From Halapricum desulfuricans (lineage in GTDB: Archaea; Halobacteriota; Halobacteria; Halobacteriales; Haloarculaceae): a stretch of 64,000 bases of DNA. The first letter of the stretch is position 1, and every line of letters begins with the position of its first letter. The translations under genes and the position numbers were made by a program. The notes under the pieces were generated by a model. That model searched no databases. It saw nothing but the letters and a program-made list of their open reading frames with translations, and had not been told where the DNA came from. Of the stretch, positions 8,918 through 17,048 are shown piece after piece. The DNA lies in the NCBI RefSeq assembly GCF_017094505.1, contig NZ_CP064787.1, positions 2,480,001 to 2,544,000 of the forward strand. The letters are read 5' to 3'.

Positions 8918-10093
8918 ATGGACCTCGCACAGCGGATCAGGCGTCGGCGGCGACGTGGCGTCGACCGGCCGATCGTCCTCGATTACGAGCCGTTGAATCC
9001 GGTCGCACACGTTCAGGAACCGGTCGGTCGCGGGCCGATCTTCGAGCGACTGCTCGATCACCTGGATCCGGTCTTCGACGGGACGCCCCCCTCGAACGTG
9101 TACGTCTGGGGACCGCCGGGCAGCGGCAAGTCGGCGATCGTCACGGCGCTGTTCGATCGGCTGAAGTCGATGACGGTTCAGCCACACGCCGTGATCCACA
9201 CGTCGACGCGCGCACAGACAGTCGAGTTGCCGACGTTCGTCTACGTCGACGCCCGGACGGCAGACAGCGAGTTCCAGCTGTATCACCGGGCGCTGCAGGC
9301 CGTCTCGGAGGCGGACGTCCCGAAGCAGGGCGTCAGCACGGACGAACTCCGGTCGCGGCTCCACGAGGCGATCGACGGGAGGACGGGGATCGTGCTGGCG
9401 GTCGACCACGTCGGCGAACCCGAATCGCTCTCGGTGGAGGACGTGACGACCTGGTTCGAGTCGTTCGGCCGGTCCGTCTCGCTCGTGCTCGTCGGCCGAC
9501 CGCCGGACAGCGACGGCGAGCAGTGGTCGGACGCGGAAATCGAGATCCCGGGTTACGGACAGCAGGTGCTGATCGACATCCTGATGACCCGCGGATCGGA
9601 CGCACTCGCGCGCGACGTGCTGCAACACGCGCAGGCGCGCCAGATCGCGTCGTGGGCGGGCGGGGACGCTCACAACGCGCTGGCGGCGCTGTTCGGAGCG
9701 GCCGACCGGGCCGACGCCGCCGGCGTCGAGCGCATCCGCGACAGGGACATCCAGGCCGGGATCGACGCGGTTCCGACGCCGTGTGTCCCGCTCGGCGTCG
9801 TCCTCTCGCTGCGGGAAAATCGCCAGCGCGTGCTACGTGAACTGCTCGATCTCGACGCCGAAGATCGGGAATCGGTCACCACGACGACGGAAGCGATCGC
9901 CGCGATCGACGGCGTCGACCTCTCGCCGGGGACTGTCAAGCGGTTCCTCTACGAACTGGCAGAGCGCGGGGTCGTCGAGCGGATCTCCTCGTCACGCACG
10001 AACGGTCACGGACGGCCGCCGAGCAGGGTCGAACCCAGGTTTCCGACGCGGGTGTTTCGACGGCTGTACGACCTGCGGACTCACCGACTCTGA
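8918..10093 (+). CDS. Orc1/Cdc6-like AAA+ ATPase
   Basis: A 391-residue AAA+ protein with the layout of archaeal Orc1/Cdc6: basic N-terminus (RIRRRRRRGVDRP), an entry motif like EPVGRGPIFERLLDHL, Walker A GPPGSGKS at residues 65-72, lid domain (ASWAGGDAHNALAALFGAAD) and a C-terminal winged helix (TTEAIAAIDGVDLSPGTVKRFLYELAERGVVERI). The Walker B region reads GIVLAVDHVGE, so the usual DE or DD pair is DH, which may weaken hydrolysis. Haloarchaea carry many such paralogues and only a few sit at origins. No set of origin-type repeats flanks this one. A DNA-binding initiator-like or regulatory ATPase is the safest description. Confidence 0.8.
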   Translation: MDLAQRIRRRRRRGVDRPIVLDYEPLNPVAHVQEPVGRGPIFERLLDHLDPVFDGTPPSNVYVWGPPGSGKSAIVTALFDRLKSMTVQPHAVIHTSTRAQTVELPTFVYVDARTADSEFQLYHRALQAVSEADVPKQGVSTDELRSRLHEAIDGRTGIVLAVDHVGEPESLSVEDVTTWFESFGRSVSLVLVGRPPDSDGEQWSDAEIEIPGYGQQVLIDILMTRGSDALARDVLQHAQARQIASWAGGDAHNALAALFGAADRADAAGVERIRDRDIQAGIDAVPTPCVPLGVVLSLRENRQRVLRELLDLDAEDRESVTTTTEAIAAIDGVDLSPGTVKRFLYELAERGVVERISSSRTNGHGRPPSRVEPRFPTRVFRRLYDLRTHRL

Positions 10094-10152
10094 CAGTGAC
10101 CGTCGTACGTCTGTGCCACATCGGCCGGTGCGATCGCCCGCGGGCACGCTGA

Positions 10153-11127
10153 TCACTCGGGGACGCGACTCCGATCGCCGGTGCCCTGGGTGAGACCGCT
10201 CGCGAGCGCGCCTTTCAGCACCACGTCGTCACCGAGGTTAGTCAGTTTGATATCGGGGATGTTGATGAACACGTGGTCTTCGAGCCGGTCGCGGATCGGG
10301 TCGAGGACGAGTTCCTCGTTGTTGAGCGCGACGCTCCCGCCGACGTAGATGACCAGCGGCGCGTAGGAGTGGATGAGGTTCGAAAAGCCCTGAACGTTCC
10401 AGTCGGTGACCCGCTCGATGACGTAATCGGCGAACGCGTCCTCGCCGGCGTGTTCGTAGACGTCGATCGCCGAGAAGTCGTCGTCCAGTACGTCCAGCTC
10501 CGTCTCCCAGTCTTCGGTCTCGTAGAGCCGTCTGGCGTACCGGGGAATGTTCTGCCCCGACGCGTAGGCCTCCCAGTGGCCGGGTTTCCCACAGCCACAC
10601 TCCATGAACCCGTCCGGATCGAGCGTGACGTGTCCGACCTCGCCGGCGTTGCCGTCCCAGCCGCTCAGGACGTTCCCGTCGACACAGACGCCAGCGCCGA
10701 TCCCCGTCGAGATCGTCAGATAGATCATGCTCGTGGGGTTGCGCTCGCTGTAGAACCGCTCGCCGATCACGCCGGCGACCGTGTCGTTGTGGAGGTGGAC
10801 GTTGTCGGTCTCGGCGAGGTTCCGGATCGGCCCGACCAGCGGGATCCGGTCGATGCTGTCGGGCAAGTTCGACGGGTTCTCGACGATCCCTTCCGACAGG
10901 TTGAGCGGACCGATAGAGCCGATCCCGACTCCCCGAAGGTCGGTCGGGTCGACACCCGCGTCGTCACAGGCGAGTCGGAGGGTTTCGAGGACGCCCTCGG
11001 TGACCGCGATCCCGGTCGGCCCCTGCGGCGTCCGCTGTTTGTGTGAGCCCAGTTCCGTGCCAGTCTCGTCGCCGACGATGGCGCGCACGTTCGTCGCGCC
11101 CAGGTCGACCCCTGCGTATGTACCCAT
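10153..11127 (-). CDS. ROK-family sugar kinase, probable glucokinase
   Basis: A 324-residue ROK protein. The phosphate motif GVDLGATNVRA is near residues 5-15, the catalytic-region HNDTVAGVIGE lies mid-protein, and a GIGAGVCVDG loop follows. The ROK signature GHVTLDPDGFMECGCGKPGH has Cys-x-Cys but a His where many ROK proteins have the third zinc-binding Cys. It probably phosphorylates glucose or a related hexose with ATP. The start at 11127 (MGTYAGV) is preferred to an upstream ATG at 11154, because a TATA-like taaatatg (about 11164-11172) would start the RNA near 11142. Glucokinase is likelier than a ROK repressor because there is no N-terminal helix-turn-helix. Confidence 0.85.
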   Translation of the reverse strand: MGTYAGVDLGATNVRAIVGDETGTELGSHKQRTPQGPTGIAVTEGVLETLRLACDDAGVDPTDLRGVGIGSIGPLNLSEGIVENPSNLPDSIDRIPLVGPIRNLAETDNVHLHNDTVAGVIGERFYSERNPTSMIYLTISTGIGAGVCVDGNVLSGWDGNAGEVGHVTLDPDGFMECGCGKPGHWEAYASGQNIPRYARRLYETEDWETELDVLDDDFSAIDVYEHAGEDAFADYVIERVTDWNVQGFSNLIHSYAPLVIYVGGSVALNNEELVLDPIRDRLEDHVFINIPDIKLTNLGDDVVLKGALASGLTQGTGDRSRVPE

Positions 11128-11262
11128 ACTATCGGCGTATCGTCCTTGCCACACTTAACTGCACATATTTACTCGCCAGAGGGTGTGATTTTGTGTTGTC
11201 ATTTTTGCCGGGGGAGACACGAGAGGGGGTGGCGTCGGAGAGCGCTCCGACGCCAGAGGCGG

Positions 11263-12471
11263 CTACGCCGAAAAGAGGCTGTTGTGGACGGGTGCGAACT
11301 CGCGGCTCTCCTCGATCTCGTCGTCGACGGTGTCGGAGACTGCCGTGCCGTCGATGCCGTCCGCGAGGAAGTCCGCGAGCGGCGGGCCGACGTTGCCGGG
11401 CTCGACCAGAAAGGCGTCGTGGCCGTGGTCGGACTCGACGACGTGGTGGGCCGTCTCGACGTCGGCGTCTCTGAGCGACTCGGCCAGCGTTTCGGCCTGG
11501 TCGACGGTGAAGTGCCAGTCGGCGGTAAACGACATCACCAGGGCCTCGCCGTCGAACGCGGCGAGCGCGTCGCTGTCCGATTCGAAGCCCGAAGCGAGAT
11601 CGTAGTTGTCCATCGCGCGGGTCAGATAGAGGTAGCTGTTGGCGTCGAACCGCTCGACGAACCGCTCGGCCTGATAGTCCAGATAGGACTCGACGTCCCT
11701 GTAGGGGAAAAACGACGCCGCGGGATCGGCCGGGAACGAGCGCATGGCGTCCCGGCCGGCCGCTCGACGACCGAACTTCTTCTCCATGCTGGCCTTCGAG
11801 AGGTACATCACGTGGCCGATCTGGCGGGCGAGCGCGAGCCCGTCGTCAGGGCGGGGACCGTCGTAGTAGTCGCCGCCGTTCCAGTCGGGGTCTGTGGTGA
11901 TCGCCCGGCGTGCGATCGCGTCGAACGCGAGACACTGCGAGTCGACCCGGGCGGCGGCCGCGATCGAGGCGATTCGATCGACGTGGTCGGGGTGGCGTTT
12001 GGCCCACTCGAGGACGTTCATCCCGCCGACGCTGCCGCCGACGACCGCGTGCAGCGCGGGGATCCCGAGTTCGTCCAAGAGCCCGCGCTGGGCCTCCGTC
12101 CAGTCGCCGATCGTCACCGGCGGGAAGTCCGTCCCGTAGGGCTCGCCCGTCTCGGGGTTCTCGCTCGCGGGACCGGTCGTCCCGTAGCAGGAGCCGGGGA
12201 CGTTCGCACAGACGACGTAATATTCGTTGGTGTCGATCGCCTTCCCGGGGCCAACGATGTCGTCCCACCAGGCCCGGGCCTGGCCGCTCGTCTCGGCGGT
12301 GTCGCGATGGCTGGCGACGTGTGCGCTGCCGGTCAGGGCGTGACAGACGAGCACCGCGTTGTCGCCGGTGAACTCCCCGTAGGCCTCGTAGGCGACCTCC
12401 AGTTCGGGGATCGACTCTCCGCACTCGAACTCGAACTCGCCAAGCGAGACCGTCCCGCGCTCGACCTCCAT
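11263..12471 (-). CDS. metX: Homoserine O-acetyltransferase
   Basis: A 402-residue alpha/beta-hydrolase-fold acyltransferase that activates homoserine for methionine synthesis. The nucleophile elbow is GGSVGGMN with Ser147; Asp318 (TADWHF) and His351 (SDHGHDAF) complete the triad. Acetyl-CoA is the expected donor; succinyl specificity cannot be excluded from sequence. It lies 2 nt downstream of metY, which uses its product, so the two form an operon. The C-terminus has an acidic extension of about 30 residues. Confidence 0.92.
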   Translation of the reverse strand: MEVERGTVSLGEFEFECGESIPELEVAYEAYGEFTGDNAVLVCHALTGSAHVASHRDTAETSGQARAWWDDIVGPGKAIDTNEYYVVCANVPGSCYGTTGPASENPETGEPYGTDFPPVTIGDWTEAQRGLLDELGIPALHAVVGGSVGGMNVLEWAKRHPDHVDRIASIAAAARVDSQCLAFDAIARRAITTDPDWNGGDYYDGPRPDDGLALARQIGHVMYLSKASMEKKFGRRAAGRDAMRSFPADPAASFFPYRDVESYLDYQAERFVERFDANSYLYLTRAMDNYDLASGFESDSDALAAFDGEALVMSFTADWHFTVDQAETLAESLRDADVETAHHVVESDHGHDAFLVEPGNVGPPLADFLADGIDGTAVSDTVDDEIEESREFAPVHNSLFSA

Positions 12472-12473
12472 GC

Positions 12474-13763
12474 TTACTCGATGCCCGCTTGGAGGTCCGC
12501 AATGATGTCTCTGGCGTCTTCGATCCCGACCGACAGGCGAACGAGGTCGGGCGTGACCCCACTCGCGCGCTGCTCGCTCTCGCTCAACTGGGCGTGGGTC
12601 GTCGAGGCGGGATGGATGATCAGCGTCTTCGCGTCGCCGACGTTGGCCAGGAACTGCGCGAGTTCGGTCTCTTCACAGAGCCGTTTGCCCGCCTCGTAGC
12701 CGCCGTCCAGTCCGAACGCGATCATGCCGCCGAACCCCCCCTCGAGGTATTCGGTCGCGTTGCCGTGCGTCTCGTGGCTCGCCAGCCCGGGGTAGCTGAC
12801 CCAGTCGACTTGCTCGTGGTCCTCGAGCCACGCCGCGACGCGGGCGGCGTTCTCGCAGTGGCGCTCCATCCGAACGGCGAGCGTCTCGAGGCCCTGCAGC
12901 GTCTGCCAGGCGTCGAACGGCGTCTGGCCGTCGCCCAGACTCCTGACCGCGCGCTGTCGGGCGGCCACGCTGAAGGCCCGATCGCCGAACCGCTCGACGA
13001 AGTTCACCCCGAACGCCGGGTTTTCGCCTCCGATTTCGGGATACTTCTCCGCGTGATCGCCCCAGGAAAAGGAGCCGCCGTCGACGAGGACGCCGCCGAC
13101 CGTCGTCCCCGACCCGTGGATCCACTTGGTCGTCGACTCCCAGACCAGATCGGCACCGCGTTCGAGCGGCCGCGCGAGCGCGGGCGTCGCGAACGTGTTG
13201 TCGACCAGCAGCGGGACGCCGTGCTCGTGAGCGACCGCAGCGACTCGTTCGATGTCCGGCGTCACCAGCGACGGGTTGGCGATCGTCTCGACGTGGACGT
13301 ACGCCGTCCGATCGTCGATCGCCTCGGCGTAGGCGTCGTACTCGAGCGTGTCGACGAAGCGAGCCCCGATGTCACGGCGGCTCGCGGTCTTCGTGAAGTA
13401 ACTGTGGGTCCCCCCGTAGATCGAGGACGCGGAGACGATATTGTCGCCCGCCTCGGCCAGCAGGAACGTGGCTGCGTCCAGCGCGGCCATCCCGGACCCG
13501 GTCGCGACGGCGTCGACTCCGCCCTCGAGATCGGCCAGCCGCTTTTCGAGGAGCCGAACGGTCGGATTGTCGAACCGCGAGTAGATGTTCCCCTCGGCCT
13601 GTAGCGCGTACTGCTCCGCCGCGCGATCGGCGTCTTCGAACGCATAGGACGTCGTCTGGTAGATCGGCGGAGCGACCGCTCCCGTCTCCGGGTCCGGTCG
13701 CTGCCCCGCGTGGACACAGCGTGTTCCGAACCGCTGTGGTCCCGTCGAATCCTGATCGGTCAT
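12474..13763 (-). CDS. metY: O-acetylhomoserine sulfhydrylase (Cys/Met metabolism PLP enzyme)
   Basis: A 429-residue Cys/Met-metabolism PLP enzyme. The PLP-binding lysine is Lys213 in [11 protein letters not shown]; the cofactor-stacking Tyr and substrate motifs ([32 protein letters not shown]) are intact. It combines O-acetylhomoserine with sulfide to form homocysteine, and the length and metX linkage favour this over cystathionine gamma-synthase. The promoter lies in the 187-bp divergent gap, with a TATA-like ttataga near 13791-13797. Confidence 0.92.
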   Translation of the reverse strand: MTDQDSTGPQRFGTRCVHAGQRPDPETGAVAPPIYQTTSYAFEDADRAAEQYALQAEGNIYSRFDNPTVRLLEKRLADLEGGVDAVATGSGMAALDAATFLLAEAGDNIVSASSIYGGTHSYFTKTASRRDIGARFVDTLEYDAYAEAIDDRTAYVHVETIANPSLVTPDIERVAAVAHEHGVPLLVDNTFATPALARPLERGADLVWESTTKWIHGSGTTVGGVLVDGGSFSWGDHAEKYPEIGGENPAFGVNFVERFGDRAFSVAARQRAVRSLGDGQTPFDAWQTLQGLETLAVRMERHCENAARVAAWLEDHEQVDWVSYPGLASHETHGNATEYLEGGFGGMIAFGLDGGYEAGKRLCEETELAQFLANVGDAKTLIIHPASTTHAQLSESEQRASGVTPDLVRLSVGIEDARDIIADLQAGIE

Positions 13764-13950
13764 GTACTATACTCATATCTCTTTAGACTTCTATAACTGC
13801 CAGTTACGGCAATATTCGCAGCGGCCCCGAGAAGGTGAACCGACTGACCGGTTGGTCACGTTGCTGATAGCGAACGTCTCCGGCGGCGTAGGACAGGAGC
13901 CATCGCCGTCAGCGAAAGCGTTATTCGAGCGATACGCGTTGCGGGAAACG

Positions 13951-15528
13951 ATGGGATTCTCACGGCTCGGGCTCGCTCTCGCGATAGCGAGTCTCGCTGT
14001 TATAGCCAGTGGGACGGTCGGTTCGGCGGCTCTCGCCGATGACGTGATGGCCGCGTCCACGTCGGACACGGACGCCGAGAACAGTACCGGCGAAGACGCG
14101 ACGACGAGCATGGACCGTGGCACTCTGCCGGATCCGCCGGAAGACAGGATCGGCTGGGAGGGCGGCTACTGGTACAACGAGTCCATCCACGTCGAGCAGT
14201 CGGACGGGCTCTCGGCGGCCGAACTCCGGCGGTACAAGTACCGGACGATGGCCCGACTGGAGGAGATCCGCGGGCTGGAGTTCACCGACGACGTCGAGAT
14301 CGAGTTCATCGGAACGGGGGCGGTCGCCGACCGCCTCGATAACAATATTTCCCAGTTTCGCGGCTCCGACCGGCAGTGGGAGGCGCTGTTCGTCGTCGGC
14401 GAGGACCGCGAGGCCGATCGGGTCGTCTTCGAGACCCTCGTCGGACGGGTCGCCGGGTGGGCCGCCGAGGAAGGGTCGGAGTCGGTCGTCCTGATCACCG
14501 ACGACCCCGACGAGCCGACGGCCCCGCCGAGGCTGCTGGCCCACGAGCTGGCACACGTCCTGCAACACCAGCAGTTCGACCTCGACGCCGACCGCTACCG
14601 GCGGGAGACGCTGGACGGCGAACACGCAAAAGACGCGCTGGTCGAGGGCGAGGCGAGCTATCTGGACGGCGTCTACCAACAGTACTGCGCCAACGGATCG
14701 TGGGACTGTGTCAACGGCGGGTCGTTCGCGACCGCTCGCGGCGACGTCGAGCGAGACCTGCTTCCCTATCTCGGAGCGCCGTACACGCTCGGGAGCCAGT
14801 ACGTCGGCCACCTGGTCGATCGAGGCGGGTTCGAGGCCGTCGGCGACGCCCACCGGAACCCACCGGAATACAGCGTCACCGCGCTCCACGGCGAGCGGAC
14901 AGAGAGCGGACGCCGGGCCGGGATCGCGCCGGCGTCGCCGTTGACCGTGCCCGACAGGTCGAGCGACGAGTGGACGCGCCGGGACGACCCCGACCGTGTC
15001 GGTGCGATGGCACTGACGGCCTCGATCGGCGACGACGCGCTCGCCTGGCGCAACGACGCGCTCTATTCGTATACCGACGGATCGGCCGACGGCTACGTCT
15101 GGGCCACCCGCTGGTCGAACGAGACGACCGCGGAGGCGTTCGCCGAGGCGTACCGTCAGCGAGTCCGATCCCACGGCGGTACACAGCGCACGGCAGCAGT
15201 CTGGGAGATCACGACCGGGCCGTTCGCCGACGCGTTTTCGATCGAGCGCGCCGGCGACACGGTTCGGATCGTGAACGCGCCGGCAGTCGCGGACCTCGAC
15301 GCGATTCACGCCGGAGCCGGGCCGTCGGAGCAGGACGATTCGACGCCGACGCCTCGAAACACCGCGTCAAAGACGTCGGTGGGCGATACGGGACCGCCGA
15401 CGTCGTCTGGACCGACAGCCACGGAAACGAGTCCCGCGACAGCCGACGGCGACGGTCCCGGGTTCGGGGTCGTCGCGTCGCTGGTCGCGCTGTTCGCTGT
15501 CGGAGTTGCGAGACGAAAAACGACCTAG
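13951..15528 (+). CDS. PGF-CTERM surface protein with metalloprotease-like motif
   Basis: A 525-residue exported protein resembling the haloarchaeal Hvo_1808-type surface proteins. It has a signal peptide (about residues 1-30), an acidic Thr/Ser linker, a globular domain with AHELAHVLQHQQFD (HExxH at 198-202) and a later VEGEASYLDG (Glu233), a Thr/Ser-rich stalk, and the tail GDGPGFGVVASLVALF followed by RRK. That tail is the PGF-CTERM signal, cut and lipid-anchored by archaeosortase. HExxH plus a downstream Glu suggests a zinc peptidase, but activity is inferred only. The ATG at 13951 was chosen because it opens the signal peptide and lies 27 bp after a TATA-like ttattc. Confidence 0.85.
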   Translation: MGFSRLGLALAIASLAVIASGTVGSAALADDVMAASTSDTDAENSTGEDATTSMDRGTLPDPPEDRIGWEGGYWYNESIHVEQSDGLSAAELRRYKYRTMARLEEIRGLEFTDDVEIEFIGTGAVADRLDNNISQFRGSDRQWEALFVVGEDREADRVVFETLVGRVAGWAAEEGSESVVLITDDPDEPTAPPRLLAHELAHVLQHQQFDLDADRYRRETLDGEHAKDALVEGEASYLDGVYQQYCANGSWDCVNGGSFATARGDVERDLLPYLGAPYTLGSQYVGHLVDRGGFEAVGDAHRNPPEYSVTALHGERTESGRRAGIAPASPLTVPDRSSDEWTRRDDPDRVGAMALTASIGDDALAWRNDALYSYTDGSADGYVWATRWSNETTAEAFAEAYRQRVRSHGGTQRTAAVWEITTGPFADAFSIERAGDTVRIVNAPAVADLDAIHAGAGPSEQDDSTPTPRNTASKTSVGDTGPPTSSGPTATETSPATADGDGPGFGVVASLVALFAVGVARRKTT

Positions 15529-15812
15529 TGGTCGTGACCGGTGAGCTCGCCGTAGCTCGCGCCGAACCGCTCCTCGAACAGCTCCATCGTCAGCTGCTCG
15601 GCGTCTTTGACCTCCTGTGGCGGTTCGCCCTGTCCGTGGTGGATCGCGCCGTGGATCCGCTGGGCGAGTCCGAACATGGCGATGTCGCCGATGATCTCGG
15701 CGGGCGTCTCGCCTTCTTCCTCGCGGAGCATCTCGATCATCGCGATCGGCACGGTGAGCTCGTCGGTCGTGTCGTCGTCTTCGATCGTCAGCGTGACGGT
15801 CTCTTCAGCCAT
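15525..15812 (-). CDS. Small conserved acidic protein, unknown function
   Basis: A 95-residue soluble acidic protein with a beta-rich N-terminus (ETVTLTIEDDDTTDELTVPIAMIEML), an amphipathic helical middle (TPAEIIGDIAMFGLAQRIHGAIHHGQ) and a His-containing tail. I cannot name a function; it looks like one of the small DUF proteins conserved in haloarchaea. It converges with the surface-protein gene, and the two TAG stop codons share the palindrome ctag. Confidence 0.75.
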   Translation of the reverse strand: MAEETVTLTIEDDDTTDELTVPIAMIEMLREEEGETPAEIIGDIAMFGLAQRIHGAIHHGQGEPPQEVKDAEQLTMELFEERFGASYGELTGHDH

Positions 15813-15869
15813 ACGCCGCTTTCGGCGAGCGTACTCAAGGGTCTTCGGGTCTGGAACGGGACAGCGCGG

Positions 15870-16919
15870 TCAGTCGTCAGTCTGTGCCGTCTCGACGCCT
15901 GCCTCGCCGACCGGCTCGATCGATTCGAGATACTCGTCGGCGTCGAGCGCCGCCTTACAGCCCATCCCGGCGGCTGTCACGGCCTGCTGGTAGTGATGAT
16001 CGACGACGTCGCCCGCGCCGAAAATTCCGTCGACGCCGGTCCGGGTCTGGCCGCCGCCGGTCCCACCTTCGGTCTGGATGTAGCCGGCCTCGTCCAGTTC
16101 GACACCCGTCGATTCGAGATACCTCGTGTTCGGCGTGTGTCCGATCGCCAGAAAGACCGCGCCGACGTCCAGCTCGAAGCGTTCGACCTCCTCGCTCCGC
16201 CCGGCGTCGAGTTTCTCCGTCGGGTGGCCGTCCGGATGGCGGACCAGCGAGACGTGGTCGACGCCGTCGGCCTGCGTGCCGTGGATCTCGGTCGCCTCGG
16301 TGTTTTTCAGCAACTCGACGTCGCCCCCGTCGACTTTCTCCATAATGCGGTCGACCCAGTAGTCCTCGGCCCGGAAGTCCTCGCGACGATGCGCGATGTA
16401 GACAGTGTCGGCGAACTTCGTCAGGAAGTTGGCCTCCTCCATGGCCGCGTCGCCGCCGCCGATCACGAGCATGTCCTCCCCGCGGAAGAACGCCCCGTCA
16501 CAGGTCGCACACGTCGAGACGCCATAGCCCATCAACTCGTCCTCGCCGGGGATGTCGAGGGTTCGCGCGCTCGCGCCCGACGCCGCGATGAACGCGTCGG
16601 TCGAAAGCGTCTCCCCGTTGGTGAGTTCGATCTCGATCGGGTCGCCCGCCTCGACCGTCTCGACGACGCCGTTCCGTACCTCGGCCCCGAACCGCTTGGC
16701 CTGCTGTTTCATGTTGTTGATGAGGTCGGGACCGCCGATCCCTTCCGGGAACCCGGGGTAGTTCTCGACGTCGGTGGTCAGCGTCAGTTGTCCGCCCGGT
16801 TCGTCGCCTTCCAGGACGAGCGGGTCGTTGTTCGCGCGCGCTGCATAGATTCCGGCCGTCAGGCCGGCGATTCCCGTGCCGGCGATGACGAGCCGGCGAC
16901 GGTGAGCCTCCCCAGACAT
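15870..16919 (-). CDS. trxB: Thioredoxin reductase-like FAD/NAD(P) oxidoreductase
   Basis: A 349-residue protein of the thioredoxin reductase family. The N-terminal FAD motif is VIAGTGIAGLTAGIYAARA (about residues 11-29), the redox-active pair is CATC (Cys137, Cys140), and the NAD(P) motif is VIGGGDAAMEEANFL. The C-terminal FAD motif reads GIFGAGDVVDHHYQQAVTAA. It should reduce a thioredoxin or glutaredoxin-like partner with NAD(P)H; the FAD loop GTGIAG differs from the usual GSGPAG. I chose the ATG at 16919 because the upstream in-frame residues are not protein-like. It stands alone between an unknown small gene and a transducer-like gene. Confidence 0.88.
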   Translation of the reverse strand: MSGEAHRRRLVIAGTGIAGLTAGIYAARANNDPLVLEGDEPGGQLTLTTDVENYPGFPEGIGGPDLINNMKQQAKRFGAEVRNGVVETVEAGDPIEIELTNGETLSTDAFIAASGASARTLDIPGEDELMGYGVSTCATCDGAFFRGEDMLVIGGGDAAMEEANFLTKFADTVYIAHRREDFRAEDYWVDRIMEKVDGGDVELLKNTEATEIHGTQADGVDHVSLVRHPDGHPTEKLDAGRSEEVERFELDVGAVFLAIGHTPNTRYLESTGVELDEAGYIQTEGGTGGGQTRTGVDGIFGAGDVVDHHYQQAVTAAGMGCKAALDADEYLESIEPVGEAGVETAQTDD

Positions 16920-17048
16920 GGCCGGAGGTACTGCCGGCCGCGATTTGTACCTTGTGTTGCCGGCACGCTGCAAACGAAAACAGACGAGCGTCGGCGCCGC
17001 ATCAACGAACGCCGAGTTCAGTTCCGCCAGCAGGCAACGACAGGCGTG

